Assembly: GCA_016630905.1 (NCBI GenBank)
Contig: WBMQ01000006.1
Coordinates: 1,116,001 to 1,180,000 of the forward strand
Length of the DNA stretch: 64,000 bases
Direction: 5' to 3'
Source: Capillidium heterosporum
Lineage: Eukaryota; Entomophthoromycota; Entomophthoromycetes; Entomophthorales; Capillidiaceae
Positions 22,594 to 34,445 of the stretch are shown piece by piece; positions within the stretch are counted from its first letter, which is position 1, and the number at the start of each line of letters is the position of its first letter. A model generated the notes under the pieces. It saw only the letters and a program-made list of their open reading frames with translations. It searched no databases and was not told the origin of the DNA. The translations under genes and the position numbers were made by a program.

Positions 22594-23716
22594 TGTAATT
22601 TAAATGTGTATCTACAAAATAAAGAGTAAAATTCTGTTAGCTAGAAGCAATAGGTTGGTAAAGTAAAGGTACCTGGTTAAACTACTGCAAAAATTCAAAG
22701 GAACACAGGGAAACAAACTTATGGCGCGTACAAAAACTGCTACTCTAAGAACACAACTCTCGACAGAAATGAGCTGCAAAATTTAGAGCACAACTGCCTT
22801 GAACTAAGGAATCGGTGAGCGTTCTATTTGCCCAATTAAACAGTACTGCTTCACTAACGCAAGCTTCCACATTTGTTTCTGGAAGAGCCCTATCAATTGG
22901 TTTAGATTCCATTTGCCTTAATCTGATTTATCCTTAGCAAGCTGACTATAAATCACTTGACTTGGTGATGGCACCAATTTTTCCCACATTTTGTTTTTGG
23001 AAAGGTTCACTCATGTTTCTATTGCTGGGCTTTGTTCTTTGGCATATCATGGCTGAAATGTTGATTAGATCAAAACTAGCAAGTACTTTGGTGGATCCTC
23101 CCTTTAACTTATTGTCCTTGGAGCACCAGATTTTGTACTGTAGCTGTGCCAATATGTGCTTAATTTGTTCAAAAATGTTAGATAGGAATCAGAGCTACCG
23201 GATAATTGAAGAGATTTATATACTGCAGATGTACTAAGCCATTTTATTAGTACATTACTATACTAGTTTTCTAAGCATATATATAATGCAATTATAAGAC
23301 GGTAATCGGGCAGCTTCAATTTGAAATATAAACGTTGTGCTTTGCCCTTTTAGAAAACAACGGCAAACTATTGGCATTATTTTCTATATTATAATTGCAC
23401 CATTTATATAAGAATACAGTGCATAAGAAAGCATTTCAAGGAGTCGATAAATTCATCCAATTCATGTATGAATCAATTTATATCACTTTCTTAACTAGAA
23501 ACCTTTCAATTCATATGTAATGAAATTCACCTACAGTTGCCAGGTTGCCGTTTAAGTTTGGCTTTACTAATCCAACTTCTTTGGTTTCCTTTAGATTCCG
23601 ATTATTAATCGGTAACCTTACGTCATTTTTCTAACACTGACGAACTCAATTGAAAGTGTATAAAAACTCTGAGCTTCATCTCCTACTAGCTATTTTACAA
23701 GAAAAGAATAGGACCA
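22594..23716. other. Divergent intergenic region, no gene accepted
   Basis: Shared upstream region of the coiled-coil gene (minus) and the thioredoxin gene (plus). Overlapping ORFs on both strands at 22946-23237 are open but start at non-ATG codons or lack any domain. I cannot tell whether either is real. Confidence 0.4.
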
Positions 23717-24316
23717 ATGTTGAGCTTAAGATCAAACAGATACCTTTTGAGTACTACTAGAGGTAACCAAACTTACTATATATTTGATAGTGTTGACAAT
23801 TGTACATACATTAGTATTAAACAGAAGTAGTTTTTCCACCACCAGTTTCCAATTGGATTCCAACTCAAAATTAGATTTGATAAAGTCCATCGATACCAAG
23901 GAGAGCTTCGACAAGTTTTTAAAGGAGGAGAAAGAACCGGTTATCATTGACTTTTTTGCTACGTAAGTTTACTAGTTTATAATTTATATTATAGGCCTTT
24001 TATTGAATTAATGTACATGTAGGTGGTGTGGCCCGTGTAAACTGCTAACGCCAAAGTTACAGGAGGCCATCGTAGATTACAACAAGTTCAAGTTGGTCAA
24101 AGTTGATATCGACAAGGTACCTGAATTGGCTCAGCAATACCAGGTAATTTATTTAGCATTCACTTTATTAATATTTAATTTTAACTACAGATAAGTTCAG
24201 TACCTACTGTAATGGCGATAAGTAACGGACAGGAGATCCACAAGTTCATTGGATTCCAAAATACACCTGGCTTGTTGAAGTTTTTTGACGAAGTAAACAA
24301 GCGGGCAAAGCTTTAA
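23717..24316 (+). CDS. Thioredoxin, probably mitochondrial
   Basis: Small disulfide reductase. The core is complete: EPVIIDFFATWCGPCKLL with the CGPC active site, FKLVKVDIDKVPELAQQYQ, and the cis-Pro region ISSVPTVMAIS. Exons 23717-23762, about 23875-23962, 24023-24143 and 24191-24316 join in phase. The N-terminus, MLSLRSNRYLLSTTR, looks like a mitochondrial presequence. The first intron is uncertain. With donor GTAACC at 23763, only the acceptor before 23875 keeps phase, giving a 112-nt intron, long for this window. The skipped part (about 23826-23874) itself reads like presequence-to-mature sequence in the downstream frame, so a nearer acceptor combined with a one-base error is also possible. 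The other introns are 60 and 47 nt. Confidence 0.92.
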
Positions 24317-25617
24317 ATATTTCAAACAAAGGTATTATAAAGTAACTTTTGATATTTGTCAAAACCCTACACTTTGCACAATAAAACCTTGAGAAGCAGA
24401 ACTATTATCACTACAACCTGCTATCGAATTTAATAGAAATCATATATATCCCGACCACTTCTATAACTACAATAAATATTACCTTGAAGCTATAGCTGTA
24501 GTTATAATCACAACAGATTCTTATCATTTATCTATATCAGATTTTATCTCATAATCCTGAAATATAATGGAGGATGGTTGAAAAGGGATCTCTTGTGAAT
24601 GCGGGCTTGATTTTGGTAAGGAGATTAAACTTAAGAGTAGCACATGTAGGTAGTGTATCAACTTTGGTAAGTTCGTTAAAGAAAGCTATAAATTGGATAT
24701 AATTTCAAGCTTGCCAGTAAATTCTTGGCTAATTAAAATCAAATAAAATAGACTTATAATGATAATATATATATTATATAAAGAGAAATCCATAAAAGGT
24801 TTGGAGAATAATACTTTTATAGGATACATTGCAAGTTGTTGTTAAGTACTAAAGAAATAACAGTATTGAAGTGAAAATATCTAAAGTTTTAGTCCTAGCT
24901 ATTAAAAGTTGATTTGAGCTTACTGGGAGGTAATGGTAGGCTGAAGGTCCTAAACCTCAAGCCCTATAGAGATATTTAAATTTTCAAAGAAAATTCTATG
25001 GATTGGGTCGAGTATAGCATACTTTAAAATGAAGGCTGTTAAAAGCTGTTAGGCCGGAAATCTGTCGGTCCAAGTTGTGGTTAAGGATATTAGGATTGGG
25101 CTGGTTGGAACTTTTATCAAGTGTCAATAATAGTGATTGAGTTGGGTATGGTGCACCATTGCTTGATGACGTGGCAGTACATCAGAAAACTTCCCAAGAT
25201 TAATAGTAACAGGTGGCTTTGACTACAATAAGATTCACATTTCAGTGTGAATTTAGATCCGTTATCTATAGGTTCCTACATCGTAAAGTATGGATTGATA
25301 GCACACTTTTGTGTTGGTATTTAATATAAAAATTGGATAGATTGCAGCTATCGCCATTCTATCTTACTTTGATATATATAATGGACTAATTAATTTATTT
25401 AGTTTATTCCACCTATATAAAAATTAGTGCTAATGGCCGAGTATTAAATGGCTCAAAACTTCTACAGTTGGAGAATCCAGACATACTTATTAAAAACTGT
25501 AAACTATATACCAATAGTAAAGGATATATAAAGTTATAAATTTTATTTTATAATAAAGTATATCTTACACATATTTTGTACAAACCTTCCAAAAGGTTCA
25601 GACACCTAAACACTCAA
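24317..25617. other. Intergenic, no gene accepted
   Basis: Spacer between convergent genes. A less AT-rich part at about 24900-25250 has short open stretches in several frames but no family signal. Possibly old decayed sequence. Confidence 0.4.
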
Positions 25618-26367
25618 TTACGACTTGGATTTGGTTTTGAGTTGGACTAGAATACCTATTATACCAATTACGACAGTAGAAGCGATCATAGCCCAGACCT
25701 TGGCGTCAGGGGTAGTGGCAACATTATCCTTAGTCTGGTTGAGGAACGAGGTGAAGCCAGCCTTGGCAAAGTTGTCAACGCCGACCATGAAAGTGATAGA
25801 ACCAAAGAACGAGGTGGCAATTATTACAAAGATGTTAGATAGCATAAAGGTCAATATAGCGAAGACGATGGCAGAAACTATGATCAAAATGGTTTGGCCA
25901 CTTTGAGTTGAGATGACGTTAGTACGGGCGATCAAAGTACCAACGGCAGCACCTAGGCAACCTCCAAGTAAAAGTAGACCTAGTTGCCAGATGCAGAGGG
26001 CTAGGAAACCTCCCATAAGACCCAAAACTCCCATAGCTACGTAGATACCGATCTTCTGACTGTCGGAGGCCGTTGCAAAGTCGATTATGTTGGAGGCGGC
26101 AAGTAAAGTTAGGTAGGCAAGAAGTAAAGCACCAGCCAAAAATATGATGAACTTCAAGATACGCTGACCAAAGAAGGTGAAGACTAGACCGATAACTATG
26201 AATATGACACCAGCAATGATGTTGCCGATGGTAATGGTAAGGCCATCGTTGCCAGGAGCTGGAGATCCAGTTTCAGCTGCAAAGATAAAGGCGAACTGGG
26301 TCAAGATAGTGATGATGAAGGTTAAGTTCAACCGCATGGGTGATGGTAAAAATTTGGTAGTTAGCAT
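25618..26367 (-). CDS. Multi-pass membrane protein, DUF4203/TMEM198-like
   Basis: Single exon, 249 residues. After an N-terminal signal-like helix (LTFIITILTQFAFIFAA) and a short lumenal loop (ETGSPAPGNDG) come about seven closely spaced helices rich in Gly and Ala (IIAGVIFIVIGLVFTFFG, FIIFLAGALLLAYLTLLAA, MGVLGLMGGFLALCIWQLG, LLLGGCLGAAVGTLIA). The pattern matches the DUF4203 group of fungal and animal membrane proteins, to which TMEM198 belongs. Its transport role, if any, is unknown. It ends in a basic KTKSKS tail. The first ATG at 26367 is used; a second Met at residue 12 sits directly before the signal helix and could be the real start. A CAACTTCAAG element lies 40-50 nt upstream. Confidence 0.77.
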   Translation of the reverse strand: MLTTKFLPSPMRLNLTFIITILTQFAFIFAAETGSPAPGNDGLTITIGNIIAGVIFIVIGLVFTFFGQRILKFIIFLAGALLLAYLTLLAASNIIDFATASDSQKIGIYVAMGVLGLMGGFLALCIWQLGLLLLGGCLGAAVGTLIARTNVISTQSGQTILIIVSAIVFAILTFMLSNIFVIIATSFFGSITFMVGVDNFAKAGFTSFLNQTKDNVATTPDAKVWAMIASTVVIGIIGILVQLKTKSKS

Positions 26368-28608
26368 GTTTATCGAAAGTCGATGATTAGAAAGTTAAAG
26401 TTTAGTTGGCTTGAAGTTGAGAACACGGCTTTTATATAATGGGTTGGAAATGAATTGATCGTTTCTTGGCTTGATTTATTTTTACATTTGAGGCATTTCA
26501 GTTGAAATGGAGAGACGGTATAAATTTTCATTGGAGGTTTGGCGGATTTGGAAGCCTTAACTTATGCTAATTCAAGTTACATACACTTTTAGAAACTCCG
26601 TCTAAATTTTAGGTGTGCAAACAACTGGAGAATAGGAAAGTTTAGTTTAACCAATATGAAGTCATAGTTAAGCTGGCTGTAGTGAAAAATCACTATAGTA
26701 AAAGTATATCTCGTATTTAGGTATAGAGTAGGTATGATAACGAAGGTTATATATATAAAGTTTGTCGTGGAATGGCATTTTTGTGTTTCAAGAGCAACGG
26801 GTCCGAATATTGGTACAATTTATAGAATTTCCCAAAAGTGGTACAATAATCTATTGTAAAAATTTTATTTCCAATGTATTGCAAGAGAACAAAGGAATTC
26901 CTACGTTTGCTATATAGAGAAATAACCCATAAGTACGAAAATATAGGTGGATTAAAACTTTTAAAAGAATAGTACCACTCTTTCTTAATAGAAATCACTA
27001 CTATCTGTAGTTAATCACCTACCGAACCTCGATCAAATTCCAATTTATATATATAGAAACGTATTGAACATCCTTGCATGGTAGATCCAAACACCAGTTC
27101 CCATATGCAACTAACTACACGGTTTGGGTATTTAAGCTGCCAAGAACGATAAGTTAAATTAACCGAGAAAGGGCATTTTGAATATATCTAAACATCCCAG
27201 TTTCAAGTGAAGGAGACCTGCATGACGATATATAAATAGTTTGTATTTATAAACACATCTTCTAATTGATAGATACATAAAGATGTAGTTGTTTTTGAAG
27301 GTGAAACTAGGCGCAATAGGTAGCAGGTATTAGTGAAATATAGATTTGTAATCAACTCGATAGTTACTAAAGATAGAAACTATTGATAAAAGAATGGGAT
27401 AAATAAGTAAGGTGTAGTAAAAATATTTGATATATTTGCAAGTCCAAAGTTATATACATACTCATTAAAAATATAAAGCTTGTAAGTATGCTTTTAATGA
27501 ATATTAATATGGACATTAATCTTTGATTGAAGCAATGATTTTACACATTAGTTTGAGTTTCTGTATAGTTTACAAAGACCAATTTCTTATATAAAAAGAT
27601 ATATTGACTAGTTATAGCAATCTACCTTTATCAAAAGCTTTTTCCTCCTATAATTAAGCTATTTTTAAAATTCTATTGTATCACTAAAGGGATGATCATA
27701 TCAATACTAATATATCTTGATATTGGCCGTTACATCCGATATCTAGCTCGCTAACTCAACTTAAAGCTAAAAGGAGGCTTAGTTTCATTTATACTTTGGC
27801 ACTTATGTATCTAAAACTCAAATAATTGTCAAAACTAGCACTTGTAATGCTAAAACCAAATACTTTAAGAAATACATACTTGCTGAATATACTATTAACT
27901 AAACTTTATCTACATTGCAAATGCAAAGACCTACCTTAAAGCCCAAACTCTAGTTATAGAAGCTAAACATAAATGTGAAGCTTTAAAGTGAAAAGCAATA
28001 TTACTTTCATATCATTAAAAATAATTAGAAAAGAAAACTATATACACAATTAAAAAACTAAAATTTGATCGTAAAAATATACTTCATTGCAAATGCATAG
28101 TAAATACTCAAAAATTGAAACAATAAATAAGATGAGTTAAAATAAATAAATGGAAATCGATATAAACTAAAATTTACTTGTTAGCCTTCTCATCGGTTGT
28201 TCATATACAATCCTACATCGATTATCCTTAACCTTTTCTTTGTCACCTAGTTTTCTGACTTAGATAGGATCAAGTAAACCGACAAAACTTGTGGAAAATA
28301 GGGTTGGCTTGCCAATGCATCTTAAAACCAATCTCAAAGCCAATTATCAAGCAACAGTACCCTAATAACACTAAGTGATTGGTGTAATAGTTTAGGCAAA
28401 TTTGCATACTTTGGCATTTGTAATAGTTGTCTTTCCCTGCAAACTAAAGAGTTTACCTTTTACAATTGAGCCAATAGACTCAACTCTACCCTCCATCAAT
28501 TTACGTTAGCTAGATGATTTGTGTTTTACTAAGCTTATCCAAACCATATAAAGATGGCAGGATTGTCAAATTCGTGCTTTTTTACAAATTGTCAAACTCA
28601 AAGTCAAG
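26368..28608. other. Long intergenic region, no gene seen
   Basis: About 2.2 kb of strongly AT-rich DNA between divergent genes. The 83-codon minus ORF 26747-26998 lacks any domain. No repeats of clear period and no RNA gene were recognised. Confidence 0.45.
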
Positions 28609-29521
28609 ATGAAAGATAAGTTCGGAGACAGAGATAGCTTTGGCAACGATCTATTTCACACGCTAGTTCAAGAGCTCTTGGGTATGGGTTATGACAACCA
28701 CGTACCTATCGACAACCAACCCATTAGCCCAAGGGATGATATAATGAATCCTGTACCGGTACTTTTCATTCCCAAAGTTGCATTCGATACTGACATTTTA
28801 AATTTTAGAATAGAATGGGTAGGGCCTACAACCGTACAATTGTAAATAGAGATTTAGATGAAGGTACCTGTAATTCTTTATTTGAACTAAAACTGTAACA
28901 GACTTCAAACGTAACCCTAGGGATATTTACGATCAATTTCAGTACCCACCATCCCATACCAACTTTCCTATAGATTCCTATAACCAGCCTATTGAAACTC
29001 AAGATTTTAGTTCACCTCGATCCAACAAAGATATTTACAATGAACCGACCTCTCTGTTTGAAATATTTATGAGCAAGGATTCCCCCTTTAGTATACTCGA
29101 CCAAGTTGATCAAGCTTCTACCAAGATATTTGAAGACATCAATCCCGATTCCAAACTCAGTACACTGAACGATCCCACATCCCTATTCTCATTGTTCAAT
29201 CGAAGCTTAGGTACCTTCAATACCGGTACTCTAGATCCCAGCGTAGGAGGGAACTCCAAGTGGACCAGTACTACCTATTATAAAGTAGTTAATCCAGATG
29301 GGTCGATAGAGGAGAAGAAGGTTATCAAGAGTTCGGATGGCACTCAGTGTATCGAAGAGAAATCTACTGGCAAGGATCAACCAGCTAGGGATATCAGTAC
29401 TCCTGACAGTAAGGAGATTAGTTTTGTTGATGGTAGTAAGTTGAAGGATGCATTGAGTTGGACTAACGTACGGCTGCATCAAACTTATGAGAATATTTAT
29501 AACCGGTTCTTTAGGAGCTGA
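28609..29521 (+). CDS. Unidentified 274-residue protein with DGS-E repeat-strand motif
   Basis: Three exons (28609-28758, 28809-28863, 28902-29521) with 50- and 38-nt introns; phase is kept and the total is a multiple of three. No signal peptide or membrane helix. The N-terminal half is polar, Asp/Pro/Tyr/Phe-rich and probably disordered. Residues about 190-235 hold an alternating-strand motif, KWTSTTYYKVVNPDGSIEEK followed by KVIKSSDGTQCIEEK, like the paired TTV-x-PDG-x-E-x-x strands in HAX1, myeloid leukaemia factor and fungal Mpm1-type proteins. The C-terminus (WTNVRLHQTYENIYNRFF) could be an amphipathic helix. No function is assigned. It converges with the MOSC gene, 333 nt apart. Confidence 0.65.
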
Positions 29522-29854
29522 TTTGGGTTCAACTTGACTTGGTAGGGACCCTTCGATCGCTTTAACATTCCTCCCCCTATATATTTTTGGATCATATTTT
29601 TATCTTTATATAGCACTCTTTATCGCTGTGTCTAGTTTTTTATAGTAAACGAACTTTCTAGTTAACTGTTTTGATATATTCGTGTTTTCTTTTATACTGG
29701 CATTTTATTAACAAATACCATTATATTTTTGTAAATCAAGCTATATTCTTACTATAATAGCTATACTATATGTTTATTAAAGTACATGTAGATACTTATA
29801 AATCCGATAATGATAGAGCTGTGCCAACAACTTCAAAGTAATGTTATACTCAGC
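29522..29854. other. Convergent 3' spacer
   Basis: AT-rich DNA between the ends of two genes. No separate feature. Confidence 0.5.
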
Positions 29855-30985
29855 CTACTTCTCACCAACCTTGACCACTTGAACTTCATCACCAACTCTG
29901 ATAGCACCTACCAACCCACAAGATTAGTATTAATACCTCCAAAAGATAATACCTTTTGACACTGGAACTAAACTCACACCAAAGAAACTTTTATTCTTGT
30001 CAATATTGGGATAGCATCTCCTTGTACGCATCAACTGCTTCAAAGGCTCTTTGGTCTTCCGCTCCAAGTCACTAGGATTCTCGTTAACAAAGGGACACCT
30101 GCCACAGGGGATATCGAAATGGAAGGTGACATCTTCACCCACTTTGGCGTAGCTGATAAAATCTTCGCTGTAGGGTCGAGGTACTCCTTTTACTACAATG
30201 TTGAACCGAAAGTTTTTGACACTTACTGGTGGGGTGGACGGTTGATGCTCATTCAATTCGGATTGCAGTTGATGGAAAGATTCTTGACTGGCTAGCAAAA
30301 TGGAGTACTTGTCGGCAAAGCCTAACTGTTTATACGATATTAGAAGTTGAAGTTGAAAACAATTTAACCTGGCCTTCGATATTAGATAAGTCTGCTTGAT
30401 CCAAGTAATGCGTCATAGCAGGTCTGTATCCTGAACCTTGGTTGACTATAAAGGCTGGGTACCCCAAAAATTTTGTGATCCAGTCGTTGACTTTGGTAGC
30501 GCACTTATACCCAACATGTTTGGTATCTTTGATTTCAATTTCCACTTCTTCTCCAGATCTAAAATTACAAAATTACTATTTTGATAAAAGTTCGTAAAGT
30601 ACAGGTCTGAAGGATCCAAATAGATCTTCTCTTTCATACTAGAAGTCTCCAACTGGACTTGGAGCTTGTTGTCGACGGTGACGAAACTAGTTTTGATGGC
30701 CAACAACTACATACAAGAAATTAATCTTAAGATAAAAGCAGTATTTACCTGGAACCGTTCTGATCCTTTGATATAAACCAACTTCTCATCTACGACTATG
30801 AACTGTCGGTCCAACTTTATACCTTCTATAAGAATATATCAGATCGTTGACAAAATTAGGAAAAATTTACTTTCGAATATAGTAACTTCATCGACTTGGA
30901 TCCCATCGCAGGATTTAACAGGATAGATGTATAGGCTGTCGATGGTCACCTTGTTGGCTTGAAAATCTGAAAGCTCTAATACCAT
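29855..30985 (-). CDS. MOSC-domain protein, mARC/YcbX-like molybdenum enzyme
   Basis: Predicted molybdenum-cofactor enzyme reducing N-hydroxylated compounds (mARC family). 303 residues in six exons: 30985-30871, 30825-30749, 30706-30603, 30558-30369, 30325-29953, 29907-29855. All five introns are 42-45 nt, all in phase, total 912 nt. The N-terminal MOSC_N beta-barrel shows SLYIYPVKSCDGIQV and GIKLDRQFIVVDE. The MOSC domain shows LGFADKYSILLASQ, FRFNIVV then RPYSED, and IPCGRCPFVN. Cys239 in GRCPF corresponds to the family's molybdenum-ligating Cys. The C-terminus (AIRVGDEVQVVKV) is the expected last strand. It lacks the N-terminal membrane anchor of animal mARC, so a soluble form is suggested. 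One donor is GTTAAA. Confidence 0.94.
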
Positions 30986-31420
30986 TTTATATTTGATAAA
31001 ATAAATTGAAAGGAAAGCTGGGAAGTGATATTTTGAATTTTATATGATGGCTGTGCAAAAGTATCCCTGAAACTTTTACAAAGTTTAAAAATGTGGATGA
31101 TAAGACTTTTATGTGATCCCTATATAGCCTCTCTTTTGATATCCTCAACTTTGAAATTTGTACTCTAATCAAATTTATCAAAGTCACCATGTGGGAAGCT
31201 AAATATAAATAATTTGTAGAAGGTGGATATCTAGCAACGATAATAGATGTTACTAAATTCTAACGTAGTTATCTAAAGTCATAGGTATAAAAGTATGCAA
31301 AATCTGTATAGTAAGTAAACCACAATCTAAAAAACTTATCGATTTTATTAACCCACACATATAGAAACATCTTCAGAAAGAAGAAAAGGGAAAGAGGAAG
31401 GAAAAACGAGTTACCTTCCT
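30986..31420. other. Intergenic, no gene seen
   Basis: Upstream region of the MOSC gene and 3' flank of the chitin synthase gene, both on the minus strand. The 67-codon ORF 30987-31190 sits in the promoter and is not accepted. Confidence 0.5.
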
Positions 31421-34400
31421 TTACTCGTAAGGTCTAGGCCCCATAGGCTTGTACCTGCCGTCATCTTGATGTTGCGGTTGGTGGTAGCCGCCGTTGGAGT
31501 GGCGATAGTCGCCATCCTCATGGTACGAATCACCTAGGGCGCTACGTAGCCCATTGCCGTACTGGTACTGCCTTTGTTCAGGGCCGATATCCAAGGATCC
31601 CGATCTACCTGAAGCGGTATCGTCGTCATAGTAGTTGTCGTGTTGACCGTTCATCAACATCTCCGACTCGGACTCTGGGTTCTTACCGTTGAACTTCCAA
31701 TCACTTTCCCGTCGTGTCTGACGTTCCTTACGTCTTACGAAACGTCTAGTGCGGCGTTCATATTCCTCCCAGCGTCGCAAAGAAACCTCGGAGGCATCAA
31801 ACTCACCTTCTTTCTTACCATGAGAATCCCCCTTGGTTTCACCTTCTACCATACGGGTGGCACCCCACGAGAAGTCGTCAAAGTGCCAGTAACTGTAAAC
31901 AGGCAATATGAAGTTCCATACGGGGAGGGCGAGGAGGTAGATGGCCATCCAAGCTACATAGATGAGTTTACGGGTGGTAATCATAATAAGAAGGGCCGGT
32001 GAAAACAGGACCAGCAACAGCATTACCAGAGGTAGACAGGTAGCTAATGTGATCTTGGTTTGAGCGATGGTGACAATCAAAACGAAGGTCATAACAATAG
32101 CAACAGGGAGGACAACCGTGCCAATTAGCTCCATGAAGATGACGAACTGCATCGAGAAGCAGAAGGTACCACACAGGTTACGTACCAAAACCAGCTCCAA
32201 TAGGTTGTGGATGGTGGAGTTGATCCAACGTCTACGCTGGGAAAGTAGTACGGAGAACTCATCCGGTACGACGGTCTTACATACGGCTTGAGGCATGAAC
32301 ATCATCTTACGGTTGGGGAAATTACGCAACATCAATGTAGTCAAAAACCGATCTTCACCTAAAAGCAGCAAGTTCTTTTGATGTAAAGTTTCGACAATAT
32401 TCTGCGAGTACTCTTGGACAATTTCCGGTTTGGTGATGATGGGTACCCACTCGTTATCACCTTTAGGAGCCTTGAGTCGATACATACAGAAACATCCAGG
32501 CAGACAGGTTACACCACCAAACACCGACTCGAAGCCTTTACCCAAGTGGTGGGAGATGTAGTATTCGAAGACTTGGATGGCGGTGACCCAGGAATCACGC
32601 TTGTTGGCAATCTTAGTCTCACCACACAGACCCATAATCAAAGGATCGTTGATCAGACAGTAGGTTAGAAGCTTCAAGGAGTCGGGGTAGACTTTAGTGT
32701 CGGCATCTACCATAAGTACAGTTTCAAAGTGGTCAGGGGTAACACCCATCAAGTGGTGGATCTTGGTGAACATATCGTAGTCCAAGGGGGTCATACGTTC
32801 GTTGTAAATGACACGTGAGAAGAAGTTCATCAATATCAACTGGGAATCACGCTTACCACGGTTACCGGCTTTAGGCTTACCCACTTCATCTGGGTTACCC
32901 GATTTGATGACGAGTAAGGTAGGGATTCTACGGTCCTTGTACAAAAAGTGCCCGGCGTAGACGGTAGCTCTGTTATGCTGTTTAGACCCGGAAGCGACAG
33001 CAATGTAAGACTGAGGTTCCGGTTCAGCAAAGGCGGGGTCGATCTCGATCATATCAATACAGATGTCAGGTGTAGATTTGTCATTACCGGAACCGGTGAT
33101 AATACCATCAGCCACAATGAACAACATCTTCTTGTCGTCGGCGTAGTCGGTACTGGCCAAAGATTCCACCGTAGTACGCATAGATAACTCACCTTCCGAA
33201 TAACAAGTAACCAATAAAATAGTAAATAGCTCATTGGGATCGTCGGAGATCCGGCTACCCAGTTTGGACTCACCCCAAGGAGAATCCTTGACAACGGCCA
33301 TCGACCTATGTTGGCTTGGCTTGGGTCTGCGCGACAGACGGTGGGAGATGAACCAGTGGAAGACAAAGGCCATAGCGAAACGAATGCCAATGATACTCAA
33401 GATGACAATCAACGAGACAGTCATAAAGAAGTCGACACCGAAACAACCGGCTGTGGCAGACTGTAATATACCTGAGGAATATTTGGCTTTGAGACAAGGT
33501 ATGGCGTTGTAGGCATCTTTATCGCGGTAGAAAAGTCGGGTAGCATCCTTCAGCTTAGAGTTGAAAGCTTTACGGATGATGGCATCCAATCTGTCGGTTT
33601 GTATAGGGTCGGGGTAAGCATTGTAGTAGGTTTCGAAGTTGAGCACCGTCTTGTCAATGACAAGAAACTTGGAGTTGACATCGGTCCAAGAGTACCCGGC
33701 CTTGAAGTATAACTTGGTACGTTTATCCATCTCGGGTAGGATACCGTACTCTTCGTAGACCTCCTGGATGGGTGGAAAGATACACCCTCCATTCCCATTT
33801 TTTACGTCACAAGGATTGAACTGGACGGCATTGAAAAGTTCGCCACGAATTGAACTTTTAAACGCAAGGCACTCTTTGTCGTAGCCTTCAGGCTTCTGGA
33901 AGTAGGAACTAATGTCGGGGTACTGGTACAAGGCCTCTATCGCCCTAGGAAAGTTTCTGGGGGTGGTTGGACTGTATCCGCCGTAAACTCGAGTGTCGAT
34001 GATATAGTAACCGTTGTCTACAAAAACCGATACATCAATAAAAAGTAACCAAATAAAAATACTTACCCACTTTCCTACCATCCTTGCTGGAGATAGCTTT
34101 CAGGTTGACCCCCACCATATCCCTAGAATCGGAAGGGCAGAATACGATGGGTAGGAAGAAGGTTATGAAAACAACGATACCACAAATACATACAATGATG
34201 AAACATAAAGCAAACTTCTCACGCCAAGCCTGTATCATGTCGGGCATAGGTAGACCTGCTCGTTTCAATATGAAGGAGGGGGCCCAAAAGGTAATTATCC
34301 AGGAGAATATGACCCAGATGTCAAACTTCTCCTTGTCGGGTTTGGTACCGTTCAACATAGGTTCCACGCCTTGGGAACGTTCGGGTCGAATCAGAGTCTT

Positions 34401-34445
34401 ACCACGACGTAAGGTCCGTCCACGTTGGACGTAGTTCTCATCCAT
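31421..34445 (-). CDS. Chitin synthase, division 2, CHS3-like (class IV)
   Basis: Polymerises UDP-GlcNAc into chitin at the plasma membrane. 991 residues in two exons (34445-34067, 34017-31421) with a 49-nt phase-1 intron. Two N-terminal helices lie at about 41-63 and 78-103, a large lumenal or cytochrome-b5-like region follows, and a third helix lies near 325-345. The GT2 core contains DAD at 564-566, [14 protein letters not shown] around 627-640, [11 protein letters not shown] from 680 and the QRRRW product-binding motif at 720-724. Several C-terminal helices follow, then the class-IV ending [12 protein letters not shown]. The acidic/Arg-rich tail of about 110 residues, with Tyr/Gln/His-rich repeats, is cytosolic. 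There is no myosin motor, so it is not class V/VII. All catalytic residues are present. A CAACTTCAAC element sits right before the start. Confidence 0.97.

Noticed and set aside
22946-23237. Overlapping ORFs on both strands
   Set aside because: Lack a domain, begin at non-ATG codons or sit in a divergent promoter region; not enough support for a gene.
31640-33512. Several plus-strand ORFs of 60-120 codons across the chitin synthase gene
   Set aside because: Shadows of the chitin synthase frame; none has a family signature.
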